The translations under genes and the position numbers were made by a program. This document shows positions 5,966 to 6,007 of a DNA stretch of 6,007 nucleotides, piece by piece; the stretch's first letter is position 1, and each line of letters begins with the position of its first letter. This DNA is from an uncultured Flavobacteriaceae bacterium. GTDB lineage: Bacteria; Bacteroidota; Bacteroidia; Flavobacteriales; Flavobacteriaceae. Below the pieces are notes generated by a model. The model was not told the origin of the DNA, made no database searches, and saw nothing but the letters and a program-made list of their open reading frames with translations. The stretch lies in contig CALGUD010000063.1 of the NCBI GenBank assembly GCA_937901915.1, positions 1-6,007 on the forward strand. The letters are read 5' to 3'.

Positions 5966-6007
5966 ATGTTGTGTTTTAAGCAAAAATTCTGGATAACCTA
6001 AAGAGAA

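Noticed and set aside
5966..6001. ATG after the aldolase stop as a small gene
   Set aside because: The frame closes after eleven codons and has no features of a gene.

Overview
The window comes from a Bacteroidota genome, most likely a member of the Flavobacteriia. Four things point there. The DNA is AT-rich. There is an outer-membrane receptor of the carboxypeptidase-regulatory-domain / plug / beta-barrel type typical of that phylum. None of the five translation starts has a Shine-Dalgarno sequence; instead they have A/T-rich leaders. Bacteroidota-type -7 promoter motifs (TAnnTTTG) sit just upstream of three genes.

Layout, left to right. 1-98: intergenic DNA with a strong hairpin whose pairing is complete only on the minus strand, probably the terminator of the receptor gene. 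99-2624 (-): an 841-residue TonB-dependent-receptor-like outer-membrane protein with a nine-cytosine run just after its signal peptide. 2625-2732: the receptor's likely promoter. 2733-4805 (-): a tight three-gene cluster, transcribed in the order prfB, HAD-family hydrolase, ArsC/YfgD-like protein, with 4-nt gaps. prfB (release factor 2) is split by a textbook +1 programmed frameshift at 4739-4754, so its true start is at 4805 and the full product is 365 residues. 4806-4993: divergent intergenic region with a -7 motif for each direction. 4994-5965 (+): a threonine-aldolase-family PLP enzyme that stops short of the family C-terminus and has replaced a normally conserved Arg. 5966-6007: nothing recognisable.

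How the genes relate. The prfB-HAD-arsC cluster is probably one transcript, with RF2 production autoregulated at the UGA frameshift codon. The other two are likely housekeeping or poorly characterised passengers, and there is no arsenic-resistance context. The receptor and the aldolase are separate units. I see no mobile element, CRISPR array, tRNA or rRNA, and no clearly new multi-gene system. The points most worth a second look are the poly-C tract as a possible ON/OFF switch for the receptor, the divergent aldolase, the use of a Shine-Dalgarno-driven frameshift in a lineage that does not initiate with Shine-Dalgarno sequences, and a calcium-loop-like insertion in the receptor barrel.
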